Shown: positions 25,049 through 34,836 of the stretch, piece after piece
How positions within the stretch are numbered: the stretch's first letter is position 1
Layout: every line of letters starts with the position of its first letter
DNA from: an uncultured Thomasclavelia sp.
GTDB lineage: Bacteria > Bacillota_I > Bacilli_A > Erysipelotrichales > Coprobacillaceae
Length of the DNA: 64,000 bases
Assembly: GCF_944324745.1 (NCBI RefSeq)
Contig: NZ_CALUXO010000081.1
Location: forward strand, 1-64,000
Reading direction: 5' to 3'
Made by a program: the position numbers and the translations under genes
Notes under the pieces: model-generated
What the model saw: the letters and a program-made list of their open reading frames with translations, nothing else
What the model was told of the DNA's origin: nothing
Database searches by the model: none

Positions 25049-27661
25049 ATGAAAGAATTAGTATTAATTGACGGAAATTCATTGTTGTATCGCGCATATT
25101 ATGCCACTGCAGCAATGGGGAATTTAATGACTAATAAAGACGGTATTCCTACTAATGCCGTTTTTGGTTTTGCCAATATGCTTGAAAGTGTCTTAAAAGG
25201 TAATCCCGAATATTTAGTAGTTGCTTTTGACTATGGGAAAAAGACTTTTAGAAATGATTTATTTGAAGTTTATAAGGGAACGCGTAGCGCTACTCCAGAT
25301 GAGTTAGTCTGCCAATTTTCGATGATTCGAGAATATTTAACTGCTCATGGCATTAAATATCAGGAAGTAGAAGGTTACGAAGGTGACGATGTTATTGGTA
25401 CTATTGCTACGCAGGCTAGTAAAAAGCGTTTTAAAGTTAGTATTGTTACTAGTGATAAAGATATGCTGCAGTTAGTTACTGATGAAATTAGTGTTTATTT
25501 AACTAAAAAAGGAGTAGGTGAATTAGAAAAAATTACACCAGCTAAATTTAAGGAAATGTATGGTTTGATTCCTGATCAAATGCGTGATTTAAAAGGCCTG
25601 ATGGGAGATAAGTCTGATAATATTCCTGGTATTCCTGGAGTTGGAGAGAAAACAGCTTTAAAATTATTAAAACAATATCATACAGTAGAAAATCTTAATG
25701 ACCATCTAGATGAGTTAAAAGGAAAGATGGGAGAAAAGATTCGAACTAATATTGATCAAGGTTTATTATCTAAAAAGATTGCGACAATTATTAAAGATGT
25801 ACCAATAGATGTTGATGTTGAAGATTATCGTTATACTGGGTATGAGTATAATGAATTAGCGGAGTTCTATCGTCGCTATGGTATGAATTCATTATTAAAA
25901 AGAATGTCATTAAGTAAAGAAGAAGCAGAACCAGTTAAAGAAGTTAAAGTCGAAATTGTTTCTAAGTTACCAGTGATCAAACGTGATAGTGCATTAGTTG
26001 CTGGGGTATTTGATAGTAATTATCATCGTTCAATTATTATTGGTTTTGCCATTTATAATGATAGCGAAGCTTATTATATTGGTTTAGAAGATGCATTGAA
26101 TTGTGCTAATTTTAAACAGTTTATTGCTTCTGATAAAATTGAAAAATATGGCTATGATATCAAAAAAGCTATCAATGCTTCAAGGTGGCATGGCTTAATG
26201 ATTGAAAATTATGTTTTTGATTTACAGCTGGCATCATATATTTTAAATCCAAGCTTAAAAGATGAAATTCGCAGTGTATGTGAATATTATGATTATTATG
26301 ATGTTTATTATGATGAAGAAGTGTATGGTAAAGGAGCTAAGAAAAAAGTTCCTGAAACCAGTAAAGTTGCTGATCATTTAATTAAACAGGCTAAAGCAAT
26401 TTATGTGTTGAAAGATCAGGCAATTGAAAAATTAAAACACGAAAATCAATATGAGTTATATAAAGATGTCGAAATGCCTGTGGCCAAAATTTTAGCGGAT
26501 ATGGAATATCAGGGAGCTAAAATTGATTTGAATGTTTTAAAAGAACTGCAGGCAGAATTTGGTAATCAAATTGCCGTTTTGGAACAAGAAATCCATCAAT
26601 TGGCTGGCAAAGATTTTAATATTGCCTCACCAAAACAATTAGGTGAAGTTTTATTTGTCGATTTGGGATTACCTAATGGGAAAAAGACCAAAACCGGATA
26701 TTCAACGTCAGTTGAAATTTTAAATAAGATCAAAGGATTCCATCCAATTGTAGAAAAAGTCTTGAAATATCGAACATTATCAAAACTATATTCAACTTAT
26801 ATTGTTGGCTTGCAAGATCAAATCTTTGTTGATGGAAAGATTCATACAATCTATAATCAGGCTTTAACTCAAACAGGACGTTTATCATCAACTGATCCTA
26901 ACTTACAAAATATTCCAGTTAAAACACCAGAAGGGAAATTAATTCGAAAGGCCTTTATTCCTGAAAATGACTATTTAGTTTCTTTTGACTACTCACAAAT
27001 TGAATTAAGGGTTTTAGCGCATCTGGCAAATGTAAAATCGTTAATAAAAGCTTTCAACGAAGATAAAGACATTCACCGTCATACTGCCAGTGAGGTTTTC
27101 AATGTTCCGGAAGATCAGGTTGACAGTACAATGAGACGAAATGCAAAAGCTGTTAACTTCGGGATCATTTATGGAATGTCAGATTTTGGATTAGCTGAAC
27201 AAATTGGAGTCAGCGTTTCTAAAGCTCGGGAGTTTATCAACAGTTATTTTGAAAATTATCCAGAAATCAAAACATATATGGATAATAATATAGAGTTTTG
27301 TAAGAAAAATGGTTATGTTACAACGATGTTAAATCGTAAACGATTTATCAAAGAAATCAACGAAAAAAATTATATGCGTCAGGAATTGGGAAAAAGATTA
27401 GCCATGAATACCCCAATTCAGGGTTCAGCTGCTGATATTATTAAAGTAGCAATGATCAAAGTGGATCAGCTTTTAAAAAAACATCAGCTAAAATCTAAAA
27501 TGATCTTACAAGTTCACGATGAGTTGATTTTTGATGTTTATCAAGATGAATTAGATGAAGTAATGGAACTAGTGGAAAAAGGAATGAGCAGTGCAATCAA
27601 AATGAATGTCGAATTAAAAGCTGAAGGTAGTTATGCCGTTAACTGGTATGAACTAAAATAA
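25049..27661 (+). CDS. polA: DNA polymerase I
   Basis: 870 residues. The 5'-nuclease domain (1-290) begins MKELVLIDGNSLLYRAYYAT with acidic clusters YEGDDVIGT and TSDKDMLQL. The middle 3'-5' exonuclease domain (about 310-470) lacks the metal-binding Asp/Glu set, as in Bacillus polymerase I. The polymerase domain has motif A (DYSQIELRVLAH), motif B (RRNAKAVNFGIIYG) and motif C (QVHDELIFD). It removes RNA primers and fills gaps. GAGGAG precedes the ATG; mutM starts 4 nt after the stop. Confidence 0.97.
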   Translation: MKELVLIDGNSLLYRAYYATAAMGNLMTNKDGIPTNAVFGFANMLESVLKGNPEYLVVAFDYGKKTFRNDLFEVYKGTRSATPDELVCQFSMIREYLTAHGIKYQEVEGYEGDDVIGTIATQASKKRFKVSIVTSDKDMLQLVTDEISVYLTKKGVGELEKITPAKFKEMYGLIPDQMRDLKGLMGDKSDNIPGIPGVGEKTALKLLKQYHTVENLNDHLDELKGKMGEKIRTNIDQGLLSKKIATIIKDVPIDVDVEDYRYTGYEYNELAEFYRRYGMNSLLKRMSLSKEEAEPVKEVKVEIVSKLPVIKRDSALVAGVFDSNYHRSIIIGFAIYNDSEAYYIGLEDALNCANFKQFIASDKIEKYGYDIKKAINASRWHGLMIENYVFDLQLASYILNPSLKDEIRSVCEYYDYYDVYYDEEVYGKGAKKKVPETSKVADHLIKQAKAIYVLKDQAIEKLKHENQYELYKDVEMPVAKILADMEYQGAKIDLNVLKELQAEFGNQIAVLEQEIHQLAGKDFNIASPKQLGEVLFVDLGLPNGKKTKTGYSTSVEILNKIKGFHPIVEKVLKYRTLSKLYSTYIVGLQDQIFVDGKIHTIYNQALTQTGRLSSTDPNLQNIPVKTPEGKLIRKAFIPENDYLVSFDYSQIELRVLAHLANVKSLIKAFNEDKDIHRHTASEVFNVPEDQVDSTMRRNAKAVNFGIIYGMSDFGLAEQIGVSVSKAREFINSYFENYPEIKTYMDNNIEFCKKNGYVTTMLNRKRFIKEINEKNYMRQELGKRLAMNTPIQGSAADIIKVAMIKVDQLLKKHQLKSKMILQVHDELIFDVYQDELDEVMELVEKGMSSAIKMNVELKAEGSYAVNWYELK

Positions 27662-27664
27662 AAG

Positions 27665-28477
27665 ATGCCAGAGTTACCAGAAGTTGAAACTGTTCGTAAT
27701 ACTTTAAAACAGCTAGTTATTCATCGAAAGATTGAATCAATCGAAGCTATTTATCCTAAGATCATTGAAGATGATCTTGAGACATTTATCAATACTTGTA
27801 CCAATCAAACAATCAACGATATTGATCGTCTGGGAAAATTTTTGATTTTTAAACTTGATGATATTGCTTTTGTATCCCATTTAAGGATGGAAGGTAAATA
27901 CCATTATGTTGATAAAACTGAACCATTAAATAAACATGACCATATTATTTTTAATCTCGATAATGGCAAACAATTACGTTATAATGACACGCGTAAATTT
28001 GGTCGGATTAAATTAGTCAGCTTGGATAATTATCGTAATGAGCCACCATTATCTAAATTAGGTCCGGAACCGTTTTTTGCCAATGCTGATGATTTATACC
28101 AGCGTTTCCAGCAGTGTAAACAGCCAATTAAGAATGCTTTATTAGATCAAAGTATTTTAGCCGGAATTGGTAATATTTATGCTAATGAAATTTGTTTTGC
28201 TTTATTATTGGATCCTAATGCCCCAGCTTGTAATTTAAAAAAAGAAACAGTTGCTGAGTTAATTAAAGTATCTTGCGATATTTTAAATGAAGCAATTAGA
28301 CAAGGGGGAACAACAATACATTCATTTTCAGCTAATGGAATTGATGGACTATTTCAGGTTAAGTTGAAAGTACATATGCAAAAGACCTGTTCAATATGTA
28401 ATGGGCCAATCAGCAAGATTAAAATAAAAGGGCGGGGAACGTATTATTGTCCGCATTGTCAAATACGAAAAGAATAA
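27665..28477 (+). CDS. mutM: Formamidopyrimidine-DNA glycosylase
   Basis: 270 residues starting MPELPEVETVR, with Pro2 as catalytic nucleophile and Glu3 as acid. The helix-two-turn-helix LLDQSILAGIGNIYANE and a C-terminal zinc finger CSICNGPI...YYCPHCQ are present. It excises 8-oxoguanine and formamidopyrimidines. The polA-mutM-coaE order is that of Bacillus. It starts 4 nt after the polA stop. Confidence 0.96.
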   Translation: MPELPEVETVRNTLKQLVIHRKIESIEAIYPKIIEDDLETFINTCTNQTINDIDRLGKFLIFKLDDIAFVSHLRMEGKYHYVDKTEPLNKHDHIIFNLDNGKQLRYNDTRKFGRIKLVSLDNYRNEPPLSKLGPEPFFANADDLYQRFQQCKQPIKNALLDQSILAGIGNIYANEICFALLLDPNAPACNLKKETVAELIKVSCDILNEAIRQGGTTIHSFSANGIDGLFQVKLKVHMQKTCSICNGPISKIKIKGRGTYYCPHCQIRKE

Positions 28478-28586
28478 AAAATTAACCAAATTTACATTGT
28501 TTTAATCAATTAATAGTTTTAAAATTAGATTATAAGTTTTTTGGTTAGTTAGCTAATATTGATAAGATTATAAGGAGTATATTTCA

Positions 28587-29165
28587 ATGAAAGTTTATGG
28601 AATAACTGGAAGCATTGCAACTGGCAAAAGTACTGTAACTAATTATCTAAAAGAAAAAGGTTATCTGGTTGTTGATAGTGATAAACTGGCTTATGATGCC
28701 TTGACAATTGATGATGATTGTATTAATAAAACTAAAGTGCGTTTTAATTTGACCGGTGACACGATCGATCGCAAAGCTCTAGGTAAGATAATTTTTAATG
28801 ATAAACAGGCTAAAGCCGATTTAGAAGCTATTGTTCATCCTTATGTAATTAAAAGAATTAAAGAGATTATTAGTGAACACCAAAATGACGATGTTATCTT
28901 TTTAGATATACCATTATTATATGAAAGCCATCTAGAGTATCTTTGTGATGAGGTAATCGTGGTTTATTTAAATTATCAAGAAGAAGTAAAAAGATTGATG
29001 AAACGCGATAATATTGATGAAAAATATGCTAAAATAATAATTAATAATCAAATTAATATCGAAGAGAAAAAAAGACGGGCAGATATTGTCTTAGATAATA
29101 ATAGTTCGCCTGATCAGCTATTTAAACAAGTGGATAGTTTGCTAAGTGGTAATGTCAATGAATAA
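28587..29165 (+). CDS. coaE: Dephospho-CoA kinase
   Basis: 192 residues. P-loop GSIATGKST, the DSDKLAYDAL substrate segment, and DIPLLYE are the family marks. It phosphorylates dephospho-CoA, the last step of coenzyme A synthesis. AAGGAG lies 9 nt before the ATG. The 109-nt gap upstream holds a possible weak promoter (TTGGTT at 28541, TAAGAT at 28563) and an 8-bp inverted repeat. Its end overlaps dnaB by 8 nt. Confidence 0.95.
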   Translation: MKVYGITGSIATGKSTVTNYLKEKGYLVVDSDKLAYDALTIDDDCINKTKVRFNLTGDTIDRKALGKIIFNDKQAKADLEAIVHPYVIKRIKEIISEHQNDDVIFLDIPLLYESHLEYLCDEVIVVYLNYQEEVKRLMKRDNIDEKYAKIIINNQINIEEKKRRADIVLDNNSSPDQLFKQVDSLLSGNVNE

Positions 29166-30405
29166 TAAATTAATGATTTCTGATTTATATACAGTTACAG
29201 CTACTTATCCACTTGATAACATTCATCAAAAGACAATTAATTTATTGTATCAGCCCTTGATTGGTAATCAGGCTTGCAGTCTGTATCTAACCTTGTATAG
29301 TGAATTAGATCAATTATCATTAACTAAAGCAGCTAGTCTACATCATCGGCTAAGTAAAATTACTAATATGACTTTAGATGAAATCAGTGACGCCAGTTTA
29401 AAATTAGAGGCTATTGGTCTAATCAGTAAATATCTAAAAGAAACAGAAAATAAACGTATTTTTTGTTATGCATTGAAAACACCATTAACACCGGCTAGAT
29501 TTTTTAATCATGCGATTTTAGCACCGTTATTAAAACAGCGCTTAGGACATGAAGATTTTCAAAGAACTAAAATATGTTTTAAATCATCAGGTTATCGTCA
29601 TGATGGATTTAAAAATATTACCGCAAAGTTTACCGATGTCTTTGATCTTGATTTGACGCATCAGACTAATCATTTAGTTGAAAAAGATTATTTTGGAACC
29701 GATTATGGCAATATTAATAGTGATTATGATCTTGATTTATTTTATCAGGGATTAAAAGACTATCAAATTAAAGCTTCAAGTATTACTAAAGATGATGAAG
29801 AATTAATCGAACAATTAGGAATGTTCTATCGAATCAATGTATTAGATATGCAAAGATTAGTTAAAGAGGCAATGTTAAATGATAAAATCAATCATGATGA
29901 GCTAATAAAAAAATGTCGTGATTATTATGATTTAAAAGTACCTGAAACATTTAACGAAATTTATCATCATCAGCCAGTAATCCATCAAAGCAGTTCTAAT
30001 GATGAGGCATTGAATAACCATATTAAATATTTAGAAAGTGTAACGCCTTATCAATTATTAAAAGATAAGCAAGGTGGTCGGGAACCATTAAAACATGATC
30101 TACAAATCGTTGAATCAATTATGACTTCATTATATTTAGAACCAGGAGTAATGAATGTTTTAATTGAGCTAACGTTATCACAATGTGATAATGTTATTTC
30201 CCGAGCATTTATGCAAGCACGAGCTTCCCAGTGGCAAAGAAAGAAAATTAAAACCGTCAAAGATGCTATGGATGAAGCTAAAGTGTATTTAAAATATCGA
30301 CGTGGTAATTTAGAAGTGGAAGAGACTAGCAGTGAAAATAATCTTGTAGAAAATGATAGTGTTGATGATAATGAATTAGATGAATTTTTAAGTCAGTTTG
30401 AATAG
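29158..30405 (+). CDS. dnaB: Replication initiation / membrane attachment protein DnaB
   Basis: 415 residues from the ATG at 29158 (MNNKLMISDLYTV); in-frame GTG 29146 and ATG 29152 are alternatives and none has a strong Shine-Dalgarno, which fits translational coupling to coaE. The Gram-positive DnaB pattern is visible: an N-terminal winged-helix region, a middle domain, and a C-terminal DnaB_2-like helical domain with YQLLKDKQGGREPLKHDLQI. It helps load the replicative helicase with DnaD and DnaI. The downstream gene is dnaI, as in Bacillus; nrdR, usually just upstream, is absent. Confidence 0.9.
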   Translation: MNNKLMISDLYTVTATYPLDNIHQKTINLLYQPLIGNQACSLYLTLYSELDQLSLTKAASLHHRLSKITNMTLDEISDASLKLEAIGLISKYLKETENKRIFCYALKTPLTPARFFNHAILAPLLKQRLGHEDFQRTKICFKSSGYRHDGFKNITAKFTDVFDLDLTHQTNHLVEKDYFGTDYGNINSDYDLDLFYQGLKDYQIKASSITKDDEELIEQLGMFYRINVLDMQRLVKEAMLNDKINHDELIKKCRDYYDLKVPETFNEIYHHQPVIHQSSSNDEALNNHIKYLESVTPYQLLKDKQGGREPLKHDLQIVESIMTSLYLEPGVMNVLIELTLSQCDNVISRAFMQARASQWQRKKIKTVKDAMDEAKVYLKYRRGNLEVEETSSENNLVENDSVDDNELDEFLSQFE

Positions 30406-30414
30406 GAGGATAAA

Positions 30415-31323
30415 ATGGAAAATATCCGGGATTTTAATATTTTTACTAATGATGAAAATTTTAAGAAAAACAAAGAAAATAGTATTAATGAACTGATGAA
30501 AGATCATAATATTATTAAAGTTTTAAAACGGTTTAATCTTACCAGAAGAGATATTGAAGAAAACTGGATTGAGTTTTTAGATTATCAAGAAGATTTAAAT
30601 CAATGTCTCGGATGTCGATCATTGAAATCTTGTCCCAAGATTTCTAAAGGGATGGTTCGCTGTTTTAATTATCATGACGGGGAAGTTAGTTTGTCATTGC
30701 AGCCGTGTAGTTTTGGTCAGGCATATTATGCTGATCAAAAAATATTAAGTGATATTTTACTTAAAAATGTCAGCAGTAAAATATTATTAACTAAGCCCAG
30801 TGATTTAACGATTATTAAAGATCCAGATAGTAATGGAAAAGCAGTTGTTAAAATATTAAGTGATTATATAAAAGAGCCAGGTGCTAAAGGTGTATATTTA
30901 TATGGCAGTGGTGGTACTGGTAAAAGTACACTAATGGGATTTTTGATTAGATGTTTAGTGACTAAAGGATATCAGTGTGGTTATATTCATTTTCCGACAT
31001 TTTTAATGGATATAAAAGCTTCATTTGGAAATGAGGGAATTAATAATTCGATTGAGTTAATGAAAAAACTTGAATATCTAGTTATTGATGATGTTGGTGG
31101 TGAAAATGTTACTCCGTGGTCACGTGATGAAATTTTATCATCAGTAATTGCCTATCGACTTCAAAATCAAAAGGCAACTTTCTTTACTAGCGGTTATTCT
31201 TTAGAACGTCTTAAAAAGATTTATACTTTAAAAGCTAGTGATAAAGAAAACGTTGAACGGTTAATTTCAAGAATGAAAGCGATTAGCACTGCTGTTGAAC
31301 TCAAAGGGAGGGATTTGAGATAG
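30415..31323 (+). CDS. dnaI: Primosomal helicase loader DnaI
   Basis: 302 residues. The N-terminal part carries a Cys-rich zinc region (CLGCRSLKSCPKISKGMVRC), followed by an AAA+ ATPase domain with Walker A GSGGTGKST, Walker B YLVIDDVGGE, and the DnaC/DnaI-type SRDEIL and RLISRM arginine segments. It loads the DnaC helicase at the origin and at stalled forks. AGGAGG precedes the ATG; it follows dnaB with 9 nt between. Confidence 0.96.
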   Translation: MENIRDFNIFTNDENFKKNKENSINELMKDHNIIKVLKRFNLTRRDIEENWIEFLDYQEDLNQCLGCRSLKSCPKISKGMVRCFNYHDGEVSLSLQPCSFGQAYYADQKILSDILLKNVSSKILLTKPSDLTIIKDPDSNGKAVVKILSDYIKEPGAKGVYLYGSGGTGKSTLMGFLIRCLVTKGYQCGYIHFPTFLMDIKASFGNEGINNSIELMKKLEYLVIDDVGGENVTPWSRDEILSSVIAYRLQNQKATFFTSGYSLERLKKIYTLKASDKENVERLISRMKAISTAVELKGRDLR

Positions 31324-31354
31324 TAATATTAGTGTAAAAATATTGGATTTTAGA

Positions 31355-31383
31355 TGGAAACAATAGAATATTTATGTTAAAAT
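31355..31383 (+). promoter_or_regulatory. pfkA-pyk promoter
   Basis: TGGAAA (31355-31360), 17-nt spacer, TAAAAT (31378-31383) with extended -10 TG at 31375-31376. Confidence 0.55.
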
Positions 31384-31420
31384 GACTAGGAAATTAATAC
31401 GAGGTAAAGGAGGAAAAACA

Positions 31421-32380
31421 ATGGTTAAATGTATTGGTGTATTAACTTCTGGCGGCGATGCTCCAGGGATGAATGCGGCTGTTCGTGCTGTAGCTAGAGC
31501 ATGCTTGAACAAAGGGATTGAAATCTATGGTGTCCGTTTAGGATACAAAGGATTACATGAAGGCGATTTTATTAAATTTGATCGTCATAGTACTCGTAAT
31601 ATTATTAATCTTGGGGGAACAATTTTAAAATCAGCTCGTTTCCCAGAATTTAAAGATCCTGAAGTTAGAAAAGAAGCTATCGAACAAATGAAAAAAGTTG
31701 GAATGGAAGCATTAGTAGTTATCGGTGGAGATGGAAGCTATAACGGTGCTTTAAAACTTACTGAGATGGGTGTTAACTGTATTGGTATTCCTGGTACAAT
31801 TGACAATGATATTCCTGATACTGATTTTACAGTTGGATTTGACACAGCTTTGAATACAATTGTCGATGCATTAGACCGCTTAAGAGATACATCTGGTTCT
31901 CATCAACGTTGTACTATTCTAGAAGTAATGGGACGTCGTTGTGGTGACCTGGCAATTAACGCTGGTATTGCAGCTGGAGCTGAAATGGTTATTACTAGCG
32001 AAATAGGATATGATGAAGATCATATCATGGAAGTTTTAAAAGCTGCTAAAGCCTCAGATAAAAAACACGCTATTGTTGTAATCACAGAACATATTACTGA
32101 TGTTCATGAATTAGCGAAAAAAGTTGAAGCTAGTACGGGATTTGAAACAAGAGCAAATGTTTTAGGACATATGCAAAGAGGGGGACGTCCTTCAGCACGT
32201 GATCGTGTTTTAGCGTCTCGTATGGGTGTTTTTGCTGTTGAATTATTAGAAGCTGGAAAAGGTGGTTTATGTGTAAGTGAAGTACATGGTGAAATTAAAG
32301 GTTTACCAATCACTGAAGTTTTATCACATAAACGTGCTGTTGATTATGATATTTACGAAGATTTATTAAAGATTCGTTAA
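31421..32380 (+). CDS. pfkA: ATP-dependent 6-phosphofructokinase
   Basis: 319 residues from the ATG at 31421, which has AAAGGAGG 7 nt before it. An in-frame ATG at 31382 overlaps the -10 box and is rejected. Marks of the family: [31 protein letters not shown] with the catalytic Asp, GFDTALNT, and MGRRCGDLA. It phosphorylates fructose-6-phosphate and is the main control point of glycolysis. pyk follows after 36 nt, the usual Firmicute operon. Confidence 0.97.
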   Translation: MVKCIGVLTSGGDAPGMNAAVRAVARACLNKGIEIYGVRLGYKGLHEGDFIKFDRHSTRNIINLGGTILKSARFPEFKDPEVRKEAIEQMKKVGMEALVVIGGDGSYNGALKLTEMGVNCIGIPGTIDNDIPDTDFTVGFDTALNTIVDALDRLRDTSGSHQRCTILEVMGRRCGDLAINAGIAAGAEMVITSEIGYDEDHIMEVLKAAKASDKKHAIVVITEHITDVHELAKKVEASTGFETRANVLGHMQRGGRPSARDRVLASRMGVFAVELLEAGKGGLCVSEVHGEIKGLPITEVLSHKRAVDYDIYEDLLKIR

Positions 32381-32416
32381 TATAAATTTATAAAAAAGTG
32401 AGGAAAGGTAATAGGT

Positions 32417-33853
32417 ATGGTATTTGCTTTAAAAGAAAGAAAGAAAAAAACAAGAGTAGTTTGTACAATTGGTCCTGCAAGTGAAGATGAAAAAATGATG
32501 CGTAAATTAATTCTTGCAGGAATGAACGTTATTAGATTAAATTTTTCACATGGTGATTTTGAAGAACATGGAAACAGAATTAAGTTAGCTCGTAAACTTA
32601 GCAAAGAATGTAATAAAAACATTGCAATTTTATTAGATACAAAAGGACCTGAAATTAGAACTGGGGACTTTGTTGGGGGAAAGACTGAGTTTAAAAAAGG
32701 ACAAGTATCAGTTATTACAACTGAAGATATCGAAGGAACTAGTGATCGTTTCACTATCACTTATAAAGAATTATATAAAGATGTTAAACCAGGTGGTTTC
32801 ATTTTAGTTAACGATGGTCAAGTTGAATTATTAGTAGACCATGTTGAAGGTGAAGACATTTATTGTGTCTGCGCTAATGATGGTGTAGTTAAAAACAAAC
32901 GTGGTATCAATGTTCCTGGAATTAAATTAGGATTCGATTATTTATCTGAAAAAGATATCGCTGATATCACTTTTGGTTGTGAACAAGGTGTTAACTTTAT
33001 TGCTGCATCATTTGTAAGACGTGCTCAAGACGTTTTAGATGTTAAAAAATTATTAATTGAAAATGGTCATCCTGAAATCCAAATCATCGCTAAAATCGAA
33101 AATAGCGAAGGTGTTGAAAACATGGATGAAATCTTAAAAGTTGCTGATGGTATCATGGTTGCTCGTGGAGACTTAGGGGTAGAAGTACCTGCTGAAGATG
33201 TACCATTAATCCAAAAAGAAATCATCAAAAAATGTCGTGCAGCTGGAAAAATAGTTATCACAGCTACTCAAATGCTTGATAGTATGCAAGAAAATCCACG
33301 TCCAACACGTGCAGAAGTTAGTGACGTTGCTAACGCTATTTATGATGGAACTGATGCTATCATGTTATCAGGTGAATCTGCACAAGGTAAATATCCTGAA
33401 GAAGCAGTTATGACAATGACTAAGATTGCCTTAAAAACTGAAGAAACATTAGATTATGATGCATTATTAAGAAGAGCAATCAGAACAGCACCAGTAGATA
33501 CTTCTGAAGCTATCTGTATGTCTGTAGCTGAAATTGCATCTAAATTCAAAGTAGCTGCAATTGTTGTTTACACTGAAAGTGGATTCACTGCTAAAAGAGT
33601 ATCACGTTATCGTCCAGAATCTATGATTATCGCTGCAACACCTTATGAACCAGTTACTCGTTCATTAGCATTAAACTGGGGTGTTAAAGGTGTCGTATGT
33701 AAACATATGGAAGATCGTTCAGCTCAAATTGAATATGCTCAAATTTTAGCTAAAGAAAATGGTGTTGAACCAGGTGAACAAATCTTGATCACTGCTGGTA
33801 CACCAGGTGTAAGCGGGGCTACAAGCTACTTAGAATTAATTACTGTTAAGTAA
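32417..33853 (+). CDS. pyk: Pyruvate kinase (operon copy with pfkA)
   Basis: 478 residues. The segments TRVVCTIGPAS, NFSHG, LLDTKGPEIRTG, IAKIENSEG, MVARGDLGVE, ITATQMLDSM and PTRAE mark pyruvate kinase, which makes ATP and pyruvate from phosphoenolpyruvate. It lacks the extra C-terminal domain of Bacillus Pyk. GAGGAAAGG precedes the ATG. The gene uses more C-ending codons than its neighbours, as expected for a highly expressed gene. A close paralogue lies at 56161; they share a 41-nt identical stretch (33098-33138 here). Confidence 0.97.
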   Translation: MVFALKERKKKTRVVCTIGPASEDEKMMRKLILAGMNVIRLNFSHGDFEEHGNRIKLARKLSKECNKNIAILLDTKGPEIRTGDFVGGKTEFKKGQVSVITTEDIEGTSDRFTITYKELYKDVKPGGFILVNDGQVELLVDHVEGEDIYCVCANDGVVKNKRGINVPGIKLGFDYLSEKDIADITFGCEQGVNFIAASFVRRAQDVLDVKKLLIENGHPEIQIIAKIENSEGVENMDEILKVADGIMVARGDLGVEVPAEDVPLIQKEIIKKCRAAGKIVITATQMLDSMQENPRPTRAEVSDVANAIYDGTDAIMLSGESAQGKYPEEAVMTMTKIALKTEETLDYDALLRRAIRTAPVDTSEAICMSVAEIASKFKVAAIVVYTESGFTAKRVSRYRPESMIIAATPYEPVTRSLALNWGVKGVVCKHMEDRSAQIEYAQILAKENGVEPGEQILITAGTPGVSGATSYLELITVK

Positions 33854-33874
33854 TTAAATATCATAGTTTTATGG

Positions 33875-33905
33875 GCTAAAGCTGTTAAAGCAGCTTTAGC
33901 TTTTT
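33875..33905 (+). terminator. pfkA-pyk operon terminator
   Basis: GCTAAAGCTG (33875-33884) and CAGCTTTAGC (33891-33900), perfect 10-bp stem with a 6-nt loop, then five T. Confidence 0.9.
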
Positions 33906-33993
33906 ATTTTAAGTAAATTGATTGTCGAAGCCTGGCGATTATTTTTTCTTTCTATCTTGAATAAAATAGGTTATAATGTTTTCGGTGATAAAT

Positions 33994-34836
33994 ATGGAAA
34001 AAAAAGCACGACAAAATTTAATCATTAGTCTGATATGTGCGGTAATTGTGGCTGTTACATTATATTTTATGTATGATAGTTTTCAATTCCAAACTTATGG
34101 AGGGGTTATTTATTTTGATTATGTTTTATCTGGCTCTAATGAACAGATTAGTGTTGATAACTTAGAAGTGTATTTAGATCAAGATGATTTTTTGATTGAT
34201 CAAGGAAAGATAGTTTTTAATGATCCTAGTTTATTGACTCAACCAACTGGTTTTAGTTTAGATTTATCTGATGGTAATCAATCTTTTAATATGAATTTTG
34301 CACTAGAGAATTATGATCAAAATCTTACTAGTTATGATTTTTCTACATATCAAGAATCTTCAGCTGATTTTGCCTTAGATGATATAACCACTGCCACTTT
34401 AACAATCACTAATGGTGATAATACTATGAATTTAGATTTATCAATTGAACCACTATTAAGACTTGAAAGTTCTAACAAAGAATATCGAATTGAAAATGCT
34501 GCCGTTTCTAAGTCAATGATTCGTTTAGGTTCTTTAACAACTTCAATCGATCATATTATGGAAAATTATCCTAATGTTTCTTTAGAATATCGGTATTTAA
34601 AAGATGAAAATGGCGATTTGGATGATAATGAAAATTATGTAGTTTTTACTAAAGTTAGTGGGGCTAGTAAGGATTATATTAATGGAGACAGTTATGGAAC
34701 TTATTTGCTTGATGATAGTGAAATTGATTTAACTAAGAAAAAATTGAGTGTTGTTGTAATTTTAAGCAACGATGAAGATCGTTTTGCTTTTGCCATTGAT
34801 TTAAATATTCAAGAAGCGGGTGATTCTAATGAATAA
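33994..34836 (+). CDS. Membrane-anchored extracytoplasmic protein, unknown
   Basis: 280 residues from the ATG at 33994, four bases after GGTGAT (33984-33989); the ATG at 33976 overlaps a TATAAT (33972-33977) and is rejected. A basic N-terminus (MEKKARQN) and one membrane segment (about 9-28) precede an outside region that is rich in Asp, Asn, Ser and Thr and looks like beta strands. No Cys lipobox and no known domain. It overlaps the next gene by 8 nt, so the two are probably partners. Function unknown. Confidence 0.68.
   Translation: MEKKARQNLIISLICAVIVAVTLYFMYDSFQFQTYGGVIYFDYVLSGSNEQISVDNLEVYLDQDDFLIDQGKIVFNDPSLLTQPTGFSLDLSDGNQSFNMNFALENYDQNLTSYDFSTYQESSADFALDDITTATLTITNGDNTMNLDLSIEPLLRLESSNKEYRIENAAVSKSMIRLGSLTTSIDHIMENYPNVSLEYRYLKDENGDLDDNENYVVFTKVSGASKDYINGDSYGTYLLDDSEIDLTKKKLSVVVILSNDEDRFAFAIDLNIQEAGDSNE

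Noticed and set aside
31382-31420. Upstream ATG that would extend PfkA by 13 residues
   Set aside because: The ATG sits in the -10 box; the AAAGGAGG and conserved N-terminus place the start at 31421.
32377-32760. A 127-codon open frame on the minus strand across the start of pyk
   Set aside because: Lies wholly opposite a highly conserved gene, with no ribosome site or promoter; codons are the mirror of pyk.
33976-33993. ATG extending the anchored protein
   Set aside because: It overlaps a TATAAT; the start after GGTGAT is better.
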